64,000 nt of DNA from a virus, in IMG/VR virus record IMGVR_UViG_3300012582_000004, positions 283,858-347,857 of that record; one strand, written 5' to 3'. Made by a program: the position numbers and the translations under genes. Numbering within the stretch: the first letter of the stretch is position 1; each line of letters starts with the position of its first letter. Below are positions 23,328 through 31,377 of this stretch, piece after piece. A model generated the notes under the pieces. It did not search any database. It was not told the origin of the DNA and was given only the letters and a program-made list of their open reading frames with translations.

Positions 23328-23929
23328 TAGTTTTTAGTTTTATTTGAATTGATTCTATCTTGAATTGCTCTATGTAAACCACTTGCATATTTCTTAAAAT
23401 CATCCACATTGACAGGTTTAATTTCTCTATTAAACCATTCGGATTCAGTCATTTTTTCGAGATTGACAAACTCGTCATGCTTTAAATTACTAACAATATG
23501 TTTACTATGTGTGATTACCAAAATACCACAATTTACTTCTTTGATTTTTTCATTCAAATATTGAGCTAAACCAACTTGAAGTTCTTCACCTAAGCCAATT
23601 TCAGGTTCATCAATAACAATGAAATCGGGATTCGTTTGTTTGAACACTGAATCAATTGTATGGATAGTATTATCAGAGGTAGCTAACCAATCCAAATCAT
23701 GACACATAGTACTCAATGCACCCATCATAGGATTACTCTTAGTTCTAATTTCTTGGGAAGCTTGTGGAATATGAACTTTCTTTTTATTCAACACTTGCTC
23801 AAGATTAGTGCTCAAAAGCTTTCTAATCAATGATTTACCACTAGCATTTCTACCAGTAAGTATAGTAACCTTATCATGTGAGATTTTGATATTGCTGATA
23901 TAGTTAATATGTTCATCGAAATTTTCCAT
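23327..23929 (-). CDS. ABC/AAA-type ATPase, 200 aa
   Basis: Walker A GRNASGKS (26-33), Walker B FIVIDEPE (103-110) and an H-loop-like THSKH (140-144) define an ABC-class ATPase related to the RecF/SMC and AAA_23 type group. It lacks long coiled-coil arms. Members act in DNA repair, nuclease complexes or toxin-antitoxin pairs; no nuclease partner is seen beside it. Promoter at 23934-23965 ends 4 bases before the ATG. Confidence 0.82.
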   Translation of the reverse strand: MENFDEHINYISNIKISHDKVTILTGRNASGKSLIRKLLSTNLEQVLNKKKVHIPQASQEIRTKSNPMMGALSTMCHDLDWLATSDNTIHTIDSVFKQTNPDFIVIDEPEIGLGEELQVGLAQYLNEKIKEVNCGILVITHSKHIVSNLKHDEFVNLEKMTESEWFNREIKPVNVDDFKKYASGLHRAIQDRINSNKTKN

Positions 23930-23933
23930 GATA

Positions 23934-23965
23934 CAAAGGTACTAAAACTTGTATGTAAATACAAA
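23934..23965 (-). promoter_or_regulatory. Bacteroidota-type promoter
   Basis: TACCTTTG (-7, 23934-23941) and TTTG (-33, 23962-23965) on the minus strand; the ATG at 23929 follows by 4 bases, so the transcript may be leaderless. Confidence 0.75.
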
Positions 23966-23990
23966 TATATATGTAAATATATTTTTAATA

Positions 23991-24638
23991 ATGAAATATT
24001 TAAAGATTTTCGAAGATTACAACTTTCTTTTCTATCTAAATGAAATTGAAGAAACTTACTTTTCACCATATTCAAAGATAGTTTTAGATACTAATACAGA
24101 AGGATATATAATAACTAATAAAATTGCGCATGTTGGTGCTAGAATAGCATTTATTAAGAACTCTACAGAAGCTTTAAGAGATGGCTTATTTCATGAAATG
24201 GGACATATAGTAATGTTTAAAAATTTAGAAAGATTAAAAATGAGTAATTTTGGATTTGATTATTCAACAAAGGATAATTTAGGTTATAATGTTCCAATAT
24301 CATGGAATGGTATTAAAAATGAATGTAAAGCTATTATATGGCAATCAATTATATGTAAAAAATATGATATTCATTTTAACATTAATGACTTCGTTAAAGC
24401 ATTAAAATATATGGAAGATTTTACAAATGTTCCTTTAAAAGGGTGTTTTAAAAATGAATATAGATGGTATTATAATATAGAATTTACAGAAGAAGTTAAT
24501 TATAGAGATTCAGATAAATTGAGACTTGAAACTATTAAGGATTATGTACATAATGAATCAAATAATAGTGAATATACAATAATTAATTTTGATAAAAGAT
24601 GGAGCATTAGATGTCAGTGGTTAGAAGACAACTTATGA
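23991..24638 (+). CDS. metallopeptidase-like protein with MKYLKIFEDY motif, 215 aa
   Basis: The ATG at 23991 (MKYLKIFEDYNF) is chosen over an upstream TTG at 23949 because it restores the recurring N-terminal motif. LFHEMGHIVMF contains HExxH (68-72), the gluzincin zinc site; a downstream glutamate (about 108, KNECKAIIW) could be the third ligand. If the N-terminal motif directs proteins into the virion, this would be a virion protease; that is inference. Confidence 0.7.
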   Translation: MKYLKIFEDYNFLFYLNEIEETYFSPYSKIVLDTNTEGYIITNKIAHVGARIAFIKNSTEALRDGLFHEMGHIVMFKNLERLKMSNFGFDYSTKDNLGYNVPISWNGIKNECKAIIWQSIICKKYDIHFNINDFVKALKYMEDFTNVPLKGCFKNEYRWYYNIEFTEEVNYRDSDKLRLETIKDYVHNESNNSEYTIINFDKRWSIRCQWLEDNL

Positions 24639-24652
24639 TATTTTCACAATAA

Positions 24653-24660
24653 TATATAAT
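24653..24660 (+). promoter_or_regulatory. late-type promoter octamer TATATAAT
   Basis: TATATAAT 17 bases before the ATG at 24678. Confidence 0.42.
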
Positions 24661-24677
24661 TAAAAATAACATCAATT

Positions 24678-24860
24678 ATGAAAATAGTAATAATTCAAGT
24701 TTTATTATTCTTATTGGGAGTAGTATTATTAATCGTAGATGGTAGCGGCGGACATATAGCAAATGCATCATTTATATCGGTATTGGGTATAGTATCTTGT
24801 GTGATAGGTATTGGACTTTCCCAATTATTGGGACTTATAAGTTCATTAAAGAAGAAGTAA
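24678..24860 (+). CDS. small membrane protein, 60 aa
   Basis: Two hydrophobic helices (about 4-20 and 30-54) with a glycine-rich link (VDGSGGHIANAS). A terminator follows immediately. Function unknown. Confidence 0.65.
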   Translation: MKIVIIQVLLFLLGVVLLIVDGSGGHIANASFISVLGIVSCVIGIGLSQLLGLISSLKKK

Positions 24861-24861
24861 T

Positions 24862-24891
24862 AAAATGGAGTTTAAACTCCCTTTTATTTTT
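24862..24891 (+). terminator. Rho-independent terminator
   Basis: GGAGTTTAAACTCC palindrome (24867-24880) followed by CTTTTATTTTT, just after the stop at 24860. Confidence 0.75.
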
Positions 24892-24892
24892 A

Positions 24893-24900
24893 TATATAGT
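24893..24900 (+). promoter_or_regulatory. late-type promoter octamer TATATAGT
   Basis: TATATATAGT right after the terminator and 15 bases before the ATG at 24916. Confidence 0.4.
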
Positions 24901-24915
24901 AAAAATAGCTATTAT

Positions 24916-25629
24916 ATGGTTTTTAATTTTAACTTACATTCTATACTCGAATCAAAAGAAGCTGATTTTGATAAAGTAATTAAACTTTCTCAAATGAATA
25001 CTAACAGAGGAGCTTCCGCTGGCGAAGAAGCAAATGCTATATCTTTAGCAAAGCAATTAGTTAAAAAGAATAATTTCACACGCGAAGATTTTAAAGGTAA
25101 AATAGATGATGCAATTCTAATTTCAATTTTTGGTAAATTAAAACCATCTGCTAAAAAAGAACATCCATTCGAAAGAGATGAAAGACAATATCAAGAAGAT
25201 AAATCTAAGAAAAAAGATTTTATTGATTTAGTAGATGATGAAGGTAAAAAAGTATCATTGAGAAAAATTAAATTAAACTTTGGTGATAAAAATGGTGGTA
25301 TGTTAGATGTATTAATTGAAGATGAATATGATTTATTTGACCAATTTATCAATTCTCCTTTTTATACATTTATGGATTGGGGTAATAATGGTATGCCAAC
25401 ACGCACTACAAATTCTCGTATTGATATAGTACATACAAGTTGGTTTGAGCCCGCGGATAAAGGTGCTTTAAGTGCATGGTTTTTTGAAAAAATAACAGGT
25501 AAAACTATTGGTGGATTTGCATTGTTTCCCACTAAATGGAGATATGATGGTAAAAACTTCACATTCAAAACACCACCTTATCCAATATTATTTATAGTAC
25601 CAGAAAAAATTGCAGGAAATTATATGTAA
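24916..25629 (+). CDS. hypothetical protein, 237 aa
   Basis: The ATG at 24916 is chosen because a more upstream in-frame ATG (24865) lies inside a terminator hairpin. The segment MNTNRGASAGEEANAISLAK resembles the helical DUF2786-type pattern of repeated EAxxAxxxA helices. The C-terminal half is beta-rich with many tryptophans (WFEPADKGALSAWFFEK). Likely virion or late protein by promoter type; function unknown. Confidence 0.7.
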   Translation: MVFNFNLHSILESKEADFDKVIKLSQMNTNRGASAGEEANAISLAKQLVKKNNFTREDFKGKIDDAILISIFGKLKPSAKKEHPFERDERQYQEDKSKKKDFIDLVDDEGKKVSLRKIKLNFGDKNGGMLDVLIEDEYDLFDQFINSPFYTFMDWGNNGMPTRTTNSRIDIVHTSWFEPADKGALSAWFFEKITGKTIGGFALFPTKWRYDGKNFTFKTPPYPILFIVPEKIAGNYM

Positions 25630-25635
25630 TATTAA

Positions 25636-25664
25636 AAATGGAGTTTTTAGACTCCTTTTTTATT
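25636..25664. terminator. bidirectional Rho-independent terminator
   Basis: GGAGT/ACTCC stem (25640-25655) with T-run. It also contains the last codons of the minus-strand gene ending at 25647. Confidence 0.75.
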
Positions 25665-25847
25665 TTTATAAATTTTATTCCAATCAGATACTACAGCATT
25701 CCAATCGGATATTAATGCATCTTTATCAGACTTAAAAATATCACTGCTATTTATATCCATATCTTCATATGTATTATAATTACCCACTATATTAAATATA
25801 GAACCCATTCCCTTAAAGAAATTGGATATAAAGCTTTTAAATTTCAT
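25647..25847 (-). CDS. hypothetical protein, 66 aa
   Basis: The start at 25847 (MKFKSFISNFFKG) is preferred to 25880. Ends ISDWNAVVSDWNKIYKN, a duplicated SDWN unit. The stop lies within the terminator hairpin. Function unknown. Confidence 0.65.
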   Translation of the reverse strand: MKFKSFISNFFKGMGSIFNIVGNYNTYEDMDINSSDIFKSDKDALISDWNAVVSDWNKIYKNKKGV

Positions 25848-25906
25848 ATTAATATTTTTATTCAAATAATTCACAATCATTTTTATTTATTTTAAAAAAG
25901 CTACTC

Positions 25907-26287
25907 TTAATTTCCACACTTTAACTTTAAAACTGTTTCTTGAAATGTCTTGAATAATTCAGGCTCATCATCAAAATATTTTAAATAGGTATCTTCCAAC
26001 TCCATATCATCGAGAGCCTTCATAATATAATCACCAACATCATCAGAAAGTAAATCATATATTTTATCTATGATCTCATCAAAGTTACTATCTGTAACAT
26101 CTTTATATTCTCTACCTGTAGAAAAATAACTACCTATCTCTATCTTATTTCTTCCTGAATAATATAAATTATACACAGATTCAGCAGAATAAATTGTTTT
26201 CATAGGTACATGATATAATGTTATCATACCATTAATACTTCTAACACTTAAAATGGCATCTCTTAATTTGTCTTTTGTTATATTCAT
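25907..26287 (-). CDS. hypothetical acidic protein, 126 aa
   Basis: Not recognised; helical and acidic (YIMKALDDMELEDTYLKYF). Three bases downstream of the gene at 26291. Confidence 0.7.
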   Translation of the reverse strand: MNITKDKLRDAILSVRSINGMITLYHVPMKTIYSAESVYNLYYSGRNKIEIGSYFSTGREYKDVTDSNFDEIIDKIYDLLSDDVGDYIMKALDDMELEDTYLKYFDDEPELFKTFQETVLKLKCGN

Positions 26288-26290
26288 ATC

Positions 26291-26602
26291 TTATTTGAAA
26301 CCTGTTCTTTTTAGATTCATTATTTGTTTATCACTTATATCAAAAAAAGTTATTTTTAATTTTATTCCAAATCGTTTTATAATATGTCTAATATAGGGTT
26401 CTAAGAAACTATTTTCTTTATTTTTAATTATAATATAAAGTATATAAACTTTTTCACCTCTTATAAAATCATATGAAAAAACATCATATCCTTTATCAAT
26501 AATCTCTATCCCATCAATAGAAAATTTAGATATTAGACTTTTTGATGTCTTTTCTGCCTTATTGGTTTTTTGAAGTAAAGATACTCTATAATATTTATAC
26601 AT
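26291..26602 (-). CDS. hypothetical protein, 103 aa (paralogue of 42260 and 42576)
   Basis: Shares the pattern YILYIIIKNKENSFLEPYI with the genes at 42260, 42576 and the C-terminus of 4564: a beta hairpin then an amphipathic helix. Function unknown. Overlaps the next gene by 1 base. Confidence 0.7.
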   Translation of the reverse strand: MYKYYRVSLLQKTNKAEKTSKSLISKFSIDGIEIIDKGYDVFSYDFIRGEKVYILYIIIKNKENSFLEPYIRHIIKRFGIKLKITFFDISDKQIMNLKRTGFK

Positions 26603-26793
26603 TATAAATTCAATTTTTCGATTCTTTCTTTTCTTGTTTCTATTTTGGTATCATCAAATTCTAACATACCCAATTGTAAATATTCTTTAATTTCTTTTAT
26701 ACTAATCATATGCATTGGAAATGATTCTATTTCACTAGTTATAGCATTTATTGTATAAATTCTACCATCATTACGTAAATAATATTTTTTCAT
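26602..26793 (-). CDS. small protein with RKERIEKLNL tail, 63 aa
   Basis: Tail TRKERIEKLNL matches the recurrent motif. The short core (KKYYLRNDGRIYTINAITSE) is not recognised. Sits 2 bases after the HAD-like gene. Confidence 0.7.
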   Translation of the reverse strand: MKKYYLRNDGRIYTINAITSEIESFPMHMISIKEIKEYLQLGMLEFDDTKIETRKERIEKLNL

Positions 26794-26795
26794 AA

Positions 26796-27233
26796 TTAAT
26801 TAAGATGTCTATTATCTTTGTGTTCTCCTTTAGGTGCATTATTATGTGTCCATAATCTCGCAAAAGGTGTTGTGAAATTATTATTGTAAATCTGTGTATC
26901 GTCTATATGTAGAGTAATTTCATGATCTCTACAATAGTCTCCTTTAGTTCTATCCCATACATCATCATCAATTTTAGGGATATTGAATTTTACATGATGT
27001 CCAATTATTTCAGTGCCAATTTCTCTATGGTAATCAAAAATAGAGAAACTATGTGTAAATGGAATATCCAGTTCTTTTAACTTATCAATACACAAAGGTG
27101 TCCAAGTCATACCAGTAATGATATGTACTTCACCACCTTGTGCAATTACAGCTTTAGCTAAAAACGAAATGATTTCTGGTACAGCATCTAATACACCGTG
27201 CCAATCAATTCCAAGTTTAAAAGATTTGTTCAT
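26796..27233 (-). CDS. HAD-superfamily phosphatase-like protein, 145 aa
   Basis: Motif I GIDWHGVLD (D10 and D16; the usual DxDGxxx pattern with H for D at the second acid position), motif II-like HIITG (37-41), and an acidic motif near the end, HIDDTQIYNNNF (109-120), where HAD enzymes bind Mg2+. Small HAD proteins dephosphorylate nucleotides or sugars; the substrate cannot be read from sequence. The change in motif I may alter activity. Confidence 0.65.
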   Translation of the reverse strand: MNKSFKLGIDWHGVLDAVPEIISFLAKAVIAQGGEVHIITGMTWTPLCIDKLKELDIPFTHSFSIFDYHREIGTEIIGHHVKFNIPKIDDDVWDRTKGDYCRDHEITLHIDDTQIYNNNFTTPFARLWTHNNAPKGEHKDNRHLN

Positions 27234-27234
27234 A

Positions 27235-27411
27235 TTATCTACGATTATATCTTCTTCTTTTTGGTGTTGATAAATTTTCGTCTATTTTATAATATTTACT
27301 ATTACCACTAAATAGTGATTCATATTCAGCTTTTTCGATGTTAGCTAATTCTTCATCAATTGTTCCATTCTCTCTTAATGGGTAACCTTTATTATTTCTT
27401 ACTACTGACAT
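27235..27411 (-). CDS. small hypothetical protein, 58 aa
   Basis: ATG at 27409-27411, TAA at 27235. Begins MSVVRNNKGYPLRENGTIDE and ends in a very basic tail (PKRRRYNRR). Overlaps the preceding gene by 10 bases and stops 1 base before the HAD-like ATG. Basic end may bind nucleic acid. Confidence 0.6.
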   Translation of the reverse strand: MSVVRNNKGYPLRENGTIDEELANIEKAEYESLFSGNSKYYKIDENLSTPKRRRYNRR

Positions 27412-27623
27412 ATGCTATTAATTTTACGTTCTAAATATACAATTTTTAATTTAGTACAAGTTATTCCATGTCCTAAACAATCAGATGAATATTTGCTCCA
27501 CATATTCTCAAAATTAACCAACTCTGCTTTTAAGTATGTAATTGCTTTTTCAATTGAACCATGTTCTTTCACATCGTTTTCGGCTCTTTCAACTACTTTG
27601 TATTTTTTTTCTTGTTCAGACAT
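27402..27623 (-). CDS. hypothetical helical protein, 73 aa
   Basis: Not recognised; mostly helical with two cysteines (SDCLGHGITCTKLK). Ends TAG overlapping the next ATG. Confidence 0.66.
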   Translation of the reverse strand: MSEQEKKYKVVERAENDVKEHGSIEKAITYLKAELVNFENMWSKYSSDCLGHGITCTKLKIVYLERKINSICQ

Positions 27624-27625
27624 AA

Positions 27626-27808
27626 CTAAATTTTTAAACCTATCATTCCTTTACATGGAGATTTTCTATTATTATGACACTCCATAAACTCTATATTCAA
27701 ATTATTTTTTACTTTTTTAAGGCCATTGAGTTTAGCTTCAATAGCTTTTTGATTATTTATAGAAGATGCTGTTGAAAACGGACAGCCCGTACATGGTTTA
27801 TTTTTCAT
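27626..27808 (-). CDS. small cysteine-rich protein, 60 aa
   Basis: The start at 27808 (MKNKPCTGCPFS) is chosen; it follows the upstream stop by 2 bases. CxxCPF and later single cysteines (MECHNNRKSPCKG) suggest a metal-binding site, recalling small CxxCPxR proteins of phages. Function unknown. Confidence 0.65.
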   Translation of the reverse strand: MKNKPCTGCPFSTASSINNQKAIEAKLNGLKKVKNNLNIEFMECHNNRKSPCKGMIGLKI

Positions 27809-27810
27809 TG

Positions 27811-28308
27811 TTAAGGATTTTGTATTTCCCATTCAGCAATTAATTTATCAATATCAAATATTATTGTATGGTAATATAGCATTTTCTCAGAAGTTTCTAA
27901 AGTGAGAATCGTATCATTTGTATTGATAAAATATTCTCTCATTATTTCTAATAATACTTCAGGTGTATCGGTGTTCATTTTTTTACAAACTAATTCTCTA
28001 CATTCTGTTATTTCCATGAATTCAATTACATCATCAATAATTAATATTTCATTTCCCAACTCCCATGGTTTACTTTCATCACTAATTTTAGAAGAAATTG
28101 ATATTAATTCTTCTTTAAAGTTTTTTAAAATCATTATAAAAATTGGATCCGAATCATGTACTTTATCTGGTAAATTATCTAAAATTAAACACAATAAATT
28201 CTTCCTAATATCAGAATCTAATGCTTTCATTTCTTCTATAATATCCATACCTTCTTGATATGTTATTGTATCATTTTTAAAATGCTCTTTAATTCTTTCT
28301 TCTAACAT
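27811..28308 (-). CDS. hypothetical helical protein, 165 aa
   Basis: The ATG at 28308 (MLEERIKEHF) is preferred over a TTG at 28329. The middle ILKNFKEELISIS matches the C-terminal motif of the proteins at 15682, 16339 and 57758; the C-terminal 80 residues are extra. Function unknown. Confidence 0.7.
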   Translation of the reverse strand: MLEERIKEHFKNDTITYQEGMDIIEEMKALDSDIRKNLLCLILDNLPDKVHDSDPIFIMILKNFKEELISISSKISDESKPWELGNEILIIDDVIEFMEITECRELVCKKMNTDTPEVLLEIMREYFINTNDTILTLETSEKMLYYHTIIFDIDKLIAEWEIQNP

Positions 28309-28336
28309 ATTTTTAAATTTGTGTTCCAACTATTTA

Positions 28337-28876
28337 TTATGCTTTAATTTTTAATCCTAATTCTTCTAAACCTTTATCATGACAATCTTTAACAGCTTTC
28401 ATTCCATATTTAGTAGCTATTGATTCAAGTGCTTTTGCGTGATATGCTTCTTATGGTTCAATAATCGCAAACATATCTCTTAAATCATCAGGTGTACTTT
28501 TATCTTTAATAATAACTCTCATTCTTTTCAAAGATAATCCTTCTGCATATGCACCAATGGCTGCTGCTGTTTTTTTATCAACAATACATGGTAATGTATT
28601 TCTCCAATATCTACCATTCTTAGAAGTCTTTTCATATAAAGAAATTCCTCTATTTTTTATAACTTTCTCTACAATTTCTGCATGATTTTTTTCTTGCATA
28701 GCAATAGTGTAAAAAGTGATATATGCATCTTTATCACCTAAGCAATACGTTTCCGCAAAATGAACAAATCTTTCTTCGGCATCTTTTTCATTATTATAAA
28801 GAGATACCAACCAATGTTCCAATTTTTCTTTGTCATTAAGACATCTATTCCACCAATCTTCTGTTATACGTTTCAT
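28337..28876 (-). pseudogene. ferritin-like diiron protein interrupted by an in-frame TAA
   Basis: The frame starts at ATG 28876 (MKRITEDWW) and stops at TAA 28451-28453 after FAIIEP. It continues in the same frame for 37 codons (EAYHAKALESIATKYG...) to TAA 28337-28339. Together the parts give the four ligand groups of a ferritin-like diiron site: E in NNEKDAEER, ExxH in EKNHAE, E in YAEGLS, and ExxH in EAYH. The stop falls just before the last ligand pair, so the truncated product lacks it. A GAA-to-TAA change would explain it; readthrough is possible. Promoter at 28888-28919. Confidence 0.7.
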
Positions 28877-28887
28877 ATATAATTGTA

Positions 28888-28919
28888 CAAAAATACATAA
28901 ATTTATAGACAAATACAAA
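28888..28919 (-). promoter_or_regulatory. Bacteroidota-type promoter
   Basis: TATTTTTG (-7, 28888-28895) and TTTG (-33, 28916-28919) on the minus strand, upstream of the ferritin-like gene. Confidence 0.65.
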
Positions 28920-28923
28920 TTTA

Positions 28924-29208
28924 TTATAAATTATTTAAATTGTCTATTTTAGACTTTCTTTCAGATAAAATATCAACTTTATCAAAAAGTCTTGGGTTTA
29001 TTCCACTTATTTCACTATGATCAATATCTTCGAATCTTAAAAAACTAACACCAAAACTATAAGGTGTTATTGATTTTATAATGAGAACTTTATCACGTAA
29101 TGTATCAGCTATGCGTTTAGATGATTCTCGACTTATATCACCAATTCTACTTTCAATTAATATTACTTTATCACCAATATTAAACTTACACTGATTGTAC
29201 ATCATCAT
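28924..29208 (-). CDS. GD-motif protein with RKSKIDNL tail, 94 aa
   Basis: CKFNIGDKVILIE near the start and the tail SERKSKIDNLNNL: a longer member of the GD-motif family. Begins ATGATGATG, inside the end of the frameshifted gene upstream. Confidence 0.72.
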   Translation of the reverse strand: MMMYNQCKFNIGDKVILIESRIGDISRESSKRIADTLRDKVLIIKSITPYSFGVSFLRFEDIDHSEISGINPRLFDKVDILSERKSKIDNLNNL

Positions 29209-29454
29209 TTTTCTTAGCTATATAATTTTTAACATGTTCATATTTCTTTCTACCTATGATAGTACAGAATAGAGATTGATATGTTTTATCTAAATCGAGT
29301 TGATAAATTCCTTTATGCTCAATTAAATATATTTCGTGAAATGTGCTTCTTTACGGAACTCGACATCAATTAAATATAGATTGTAATTCTCGTCTTTTAT
29401 GGTATGATTTTGATATCTTTTAATTCTTACGTCTTTGTTTAGCTCTACTTCCAT
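29186..29454 (-). pseudogene. frameshifted gene, MEVELN family
   Basis: The ATG at 29454 opens MEVELNKDVRIKRYQ... and hits TAA at 29323 after FRKEAHFTKYI. The -1 frame takes up smoothly around 29330-29352 as HEIYLIEHKGIYQLDLDK... and ends at TAA 29186. The joined product reads like one protein related to 29709 (MKVELNKNIRI). One missing base near CATTTCACG would explain it. Confidence 0.6.
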
Positions 29455-29496
29455 TTTAATATTTTTATATTTACAATACAAAATTAGAACCAACTA

Positions 29497-29703
29497 TTAA
29501 AGATATGTAGTCCATGATATTTTTTTATTAACTTTTTCCATTTTTGAGAGATATAACATTTTATTTTTTATTAAAATGCATTCACACCCCACACCAAAAA
29601 TAGTTATAAATGTACATACCCAATTTCCAATTAAAATGAATATTACACCACATACAATGTATCCGAATATTCTTATATAATTTGCAACAAAATACTTTCT
29701 CAT
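29497..29703 (-). CDS. small membrane protein, 68 aa
   Basis: Two hydrophobic segments (about 9-25 and 28-45) with cysteines (CGVIF, GCECIL), then a basic C-terminus. Six bases after the gene at 29709. Function unknown. Confidence 0.64.
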   Translation of the reverse strand: MRKYFVANYIRIFGYIVCGVIFILIGNWVCTFITIFGVGCECILIKNKMLYLSKMEKVNKKISWTTYL

Positions 29704-29708
29704 ATTTT

Positions 29709-30101
29709 TTAGTATAATTTTTCTATTCGAGATTTTCTATCTAACACTTCAACTGATAATAAATAAGAAAAAGTAATAAGTGATGGTTTACCATCACTTA
29801 TATCAGGTGAAGTGAATTTGAAATATGATCTATTCGTAAGCTCTTCTATATATCCATTATATTCATTAATTACTGTTGAATTTCTTCTGTTTTGTGTTTT
29901 TATTTTAATTAATGTATTAGACGTAATATTTCTTAATAAGGTATAAGCTTCTATTCGAAATGCAACATCTTCTTTATAAAGTTTATTATTCTCGGCTATT
30001 AATTCTAAATTTTCTGTTTGACCATCCAAATATTCAGCGTATAGCATCATAGTTATACACTCTTTTCTGATTCTTATATTTTTGTTTAATTCAACTTTCA
30101 T
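29709..30101 (-). CDS. hypothetical protein with RKSRIEKLY tail, 130 aa
   Basis: MKVELNKNIRIRK start (shared with 9566 and 29454) and LDRKSRIEKLY end, so it carries two of the recurring sequence signatures. The middle is beta-rich. Function unknown. Confidence 0.7.
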   Translation of the reverse strand: MKVELNKNIRIRKECITMMLYAEYLDGQTENLELIAENNKLYKEDVAFRIEAYTLLRNITSNTLIKIKTQNRRNSTVINEYNGYIEELTNRSYFKFTSPDISDGKPSLITFSYLLSVEVLDRKSRIEKLY

Positions 30102-30113
30102 ATAATTTTAGAA

Positions 30114-30575
30114 TTAAAGAATCCTTGTTTGTTTATTTTGTTGCATTTTCATTTTTTCTTTTATCTCTCTACTTTCTGTTATCTTTCTATTATATGCCAT
30201 TTTATTTTTATAGACTACCCAATAAGATTTTATATTAGGATAATTCTCAACGAAACGTTCTAATGTAATATCATGACCCGAAGCATTGTTATTAAAATAG
30301 TAACTATGCTTACTTGCATTATATCCATTATACTTATATAAATTAAAATCAAATGTTTCATCCGCAGATTTTCCACTATATGATATTTTAGGAACTGGTT
30401 TCCAATGTCCTTTATCAGTTAAATATTCCAAATATCTATACTCACCATCAGGAGAAACAATTCTATATTGAGTACAATTATTCACTTCATACTTAGACTT
30501 AGAGTCAGAGCTCATCATTTTTAAAGTGACTGATGTTATAAGTAATAAACCTAAAATAATTAATAATATAATCAT
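30114..30575 (-). CDS. membrane-anchored hypothetical protein, 153 aa
   Basis: N-terminal hydrophobic segment (residues 1-20) then an exported or cytosolic domain with RIVSPDGEYRYLEYLTDKGHW and many tyrosines. Own promoter at 30592-30623. Not recognised. Confidence 0.7.
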   Translation of the reverse strand: MIILLIILGLLLITSVTLKMMSSDSKSKYEVNNCTQYRIVSPDGEYRYLEYLTDKGHWKPVPKISYSGKSADETFDFNLYKYNGYNASKHSYYFNNNASGHDITLERFVENYPNIKSYWVVYKNKMAYNRKITESREIKEKMKMQQNKQTRIL

Positions 30576-30591
30576 AAATTTTATTTATTTA

Positions 30592-30623
30592 CAAATATAG
30601 CAAACTTTAAACAAACATACAAA
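30592..30623 (-). promoter_or_regulatory. Bacteroidota-type promoter
   Basis: TATATTTG (-7, 30592-30599) and TTTG (-33, 30620-30623) on the minus strand, upstream of the gene starting at 30575. Confidence 0.68.
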
Positions 30624-30651
30624 TTTAAATTAAAAATGTTCACAAATTTGT

Positions 30652-30822
30652 ATGTTTGTAAAATTTTACTTAAATTCGCCAAATTATTTAAAATATTATA
30701 AGAATAATACAACTAAGGTATCTAAAAGAGGTGATGTTAGAATGAATTTATCAGAGATTATTGAAGGTGGTGATATAGATGCTCAATTAAAAAAATCAAT
30801 AGAAAAAATAATTAGTAAATAA
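30652..30822 (+). CDS. small basic hypothetical protein, 56 aa
   Basis: ATG 30652 to TAA 30820-30822. Basic N-terminal part (KVSKRGDVR), then a helix (MNLSEIIEGGDIDAQLKKSI). An internal ATG at 30742 would give 26 residues. The promoter of the next gene begins right at its stop. Low certainty. Confidence 0.42.
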   Translation: MFVKFYLNSPNYLKYYKNNTTKVSKRGDVRMNLSEIIEGGDIDAQLKKSIEKIISK

Positions 30823-30823
30823 A

Positions 30824-30855
30824 TTTGTATTTTTCTACAATATTTATTACCTTTG
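30824..30855 (+). promoter_or_regulatory. Bacteroidota-type promoter
   Basis: TTTG (-33, 30824-30827) and TACCTTTG (-7, 30848-30855) on the + strand, 30 bases upstream of the ATG at 30886. Confidence 0.75.
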
Positions 30856-30885
30856 TAATATTAATCAATTAAACAACCTAAAACT

Positions 30886-31374
30886 ATGAAACTATACACA
30901 ATCTTTATGGTACTAATGTCATTTATGATGATGTTATTAAGTACTATGCTTTATTATAAAGTATTTGATATGTCCGAAACAATGGATATTATCGCTAATG
31001 TTTTTTCTGCAACCATTCTAATGATACTTGGAATTGGCGCAACATTTTATAATATTTCTAAACTATATTTCTCTAAAAGTAATAAATTCAAATTGATCAA
31101 ATTGAAATGGAATACAATTTTTAATATCAAAATGGTTATCCTTTGTATTTTATTTATGTCATGTTCAGATAGTAAAATGGAAACTGATTGTAGAGAAAAA
31201 ACATTAAATGAGGTTAAAAGAATATTTCCCAATAGCAAAGTAATATATTACAATAATTATCGTGGTTATAATTATATAGTATCTGATACTATTAATGTAA
31301 TGAAAGTATCATGTTCATGTTTGAACAATGGTAGTACGGTAATATTCCATATAGAAGTACTTGAACAAAAGTAG
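30886..31374 (+). CDS. membrane protein with lipoprotein-like, cysteine-containing C-terminal domain, 162 aa
   Basis: Hydrophobic segments at about 4-25 and 33-60, then KMVILCILFMSCSDSK (about 82-97), which by itself looks like a lipoprotein signal (lipobox ending MSC). The following domain (DCREKTLNEVKRIFPNSKVI, CSC) is paralogous to the protein at 9900. So this may be a fusion of a small membrane protein and a lipoprotein, or translation may also start internally. Confidence 0.68.
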   Translation: MKLYTIFMVLMSFMMMLLSTMLYYKVFDMSETMDIIANVFSATILMILGIGATFYNISKLYFSKSNKFKLIKLKWNTIFNIKMVILCILFMSCSDSKMETDCREKTLNEVKRIFPNSKVIYYNNYRGYNYIVSDTINVMKVSCSCLNNGSTVIFHIEVLEQK

Positions 31375-31377
31375 TCT

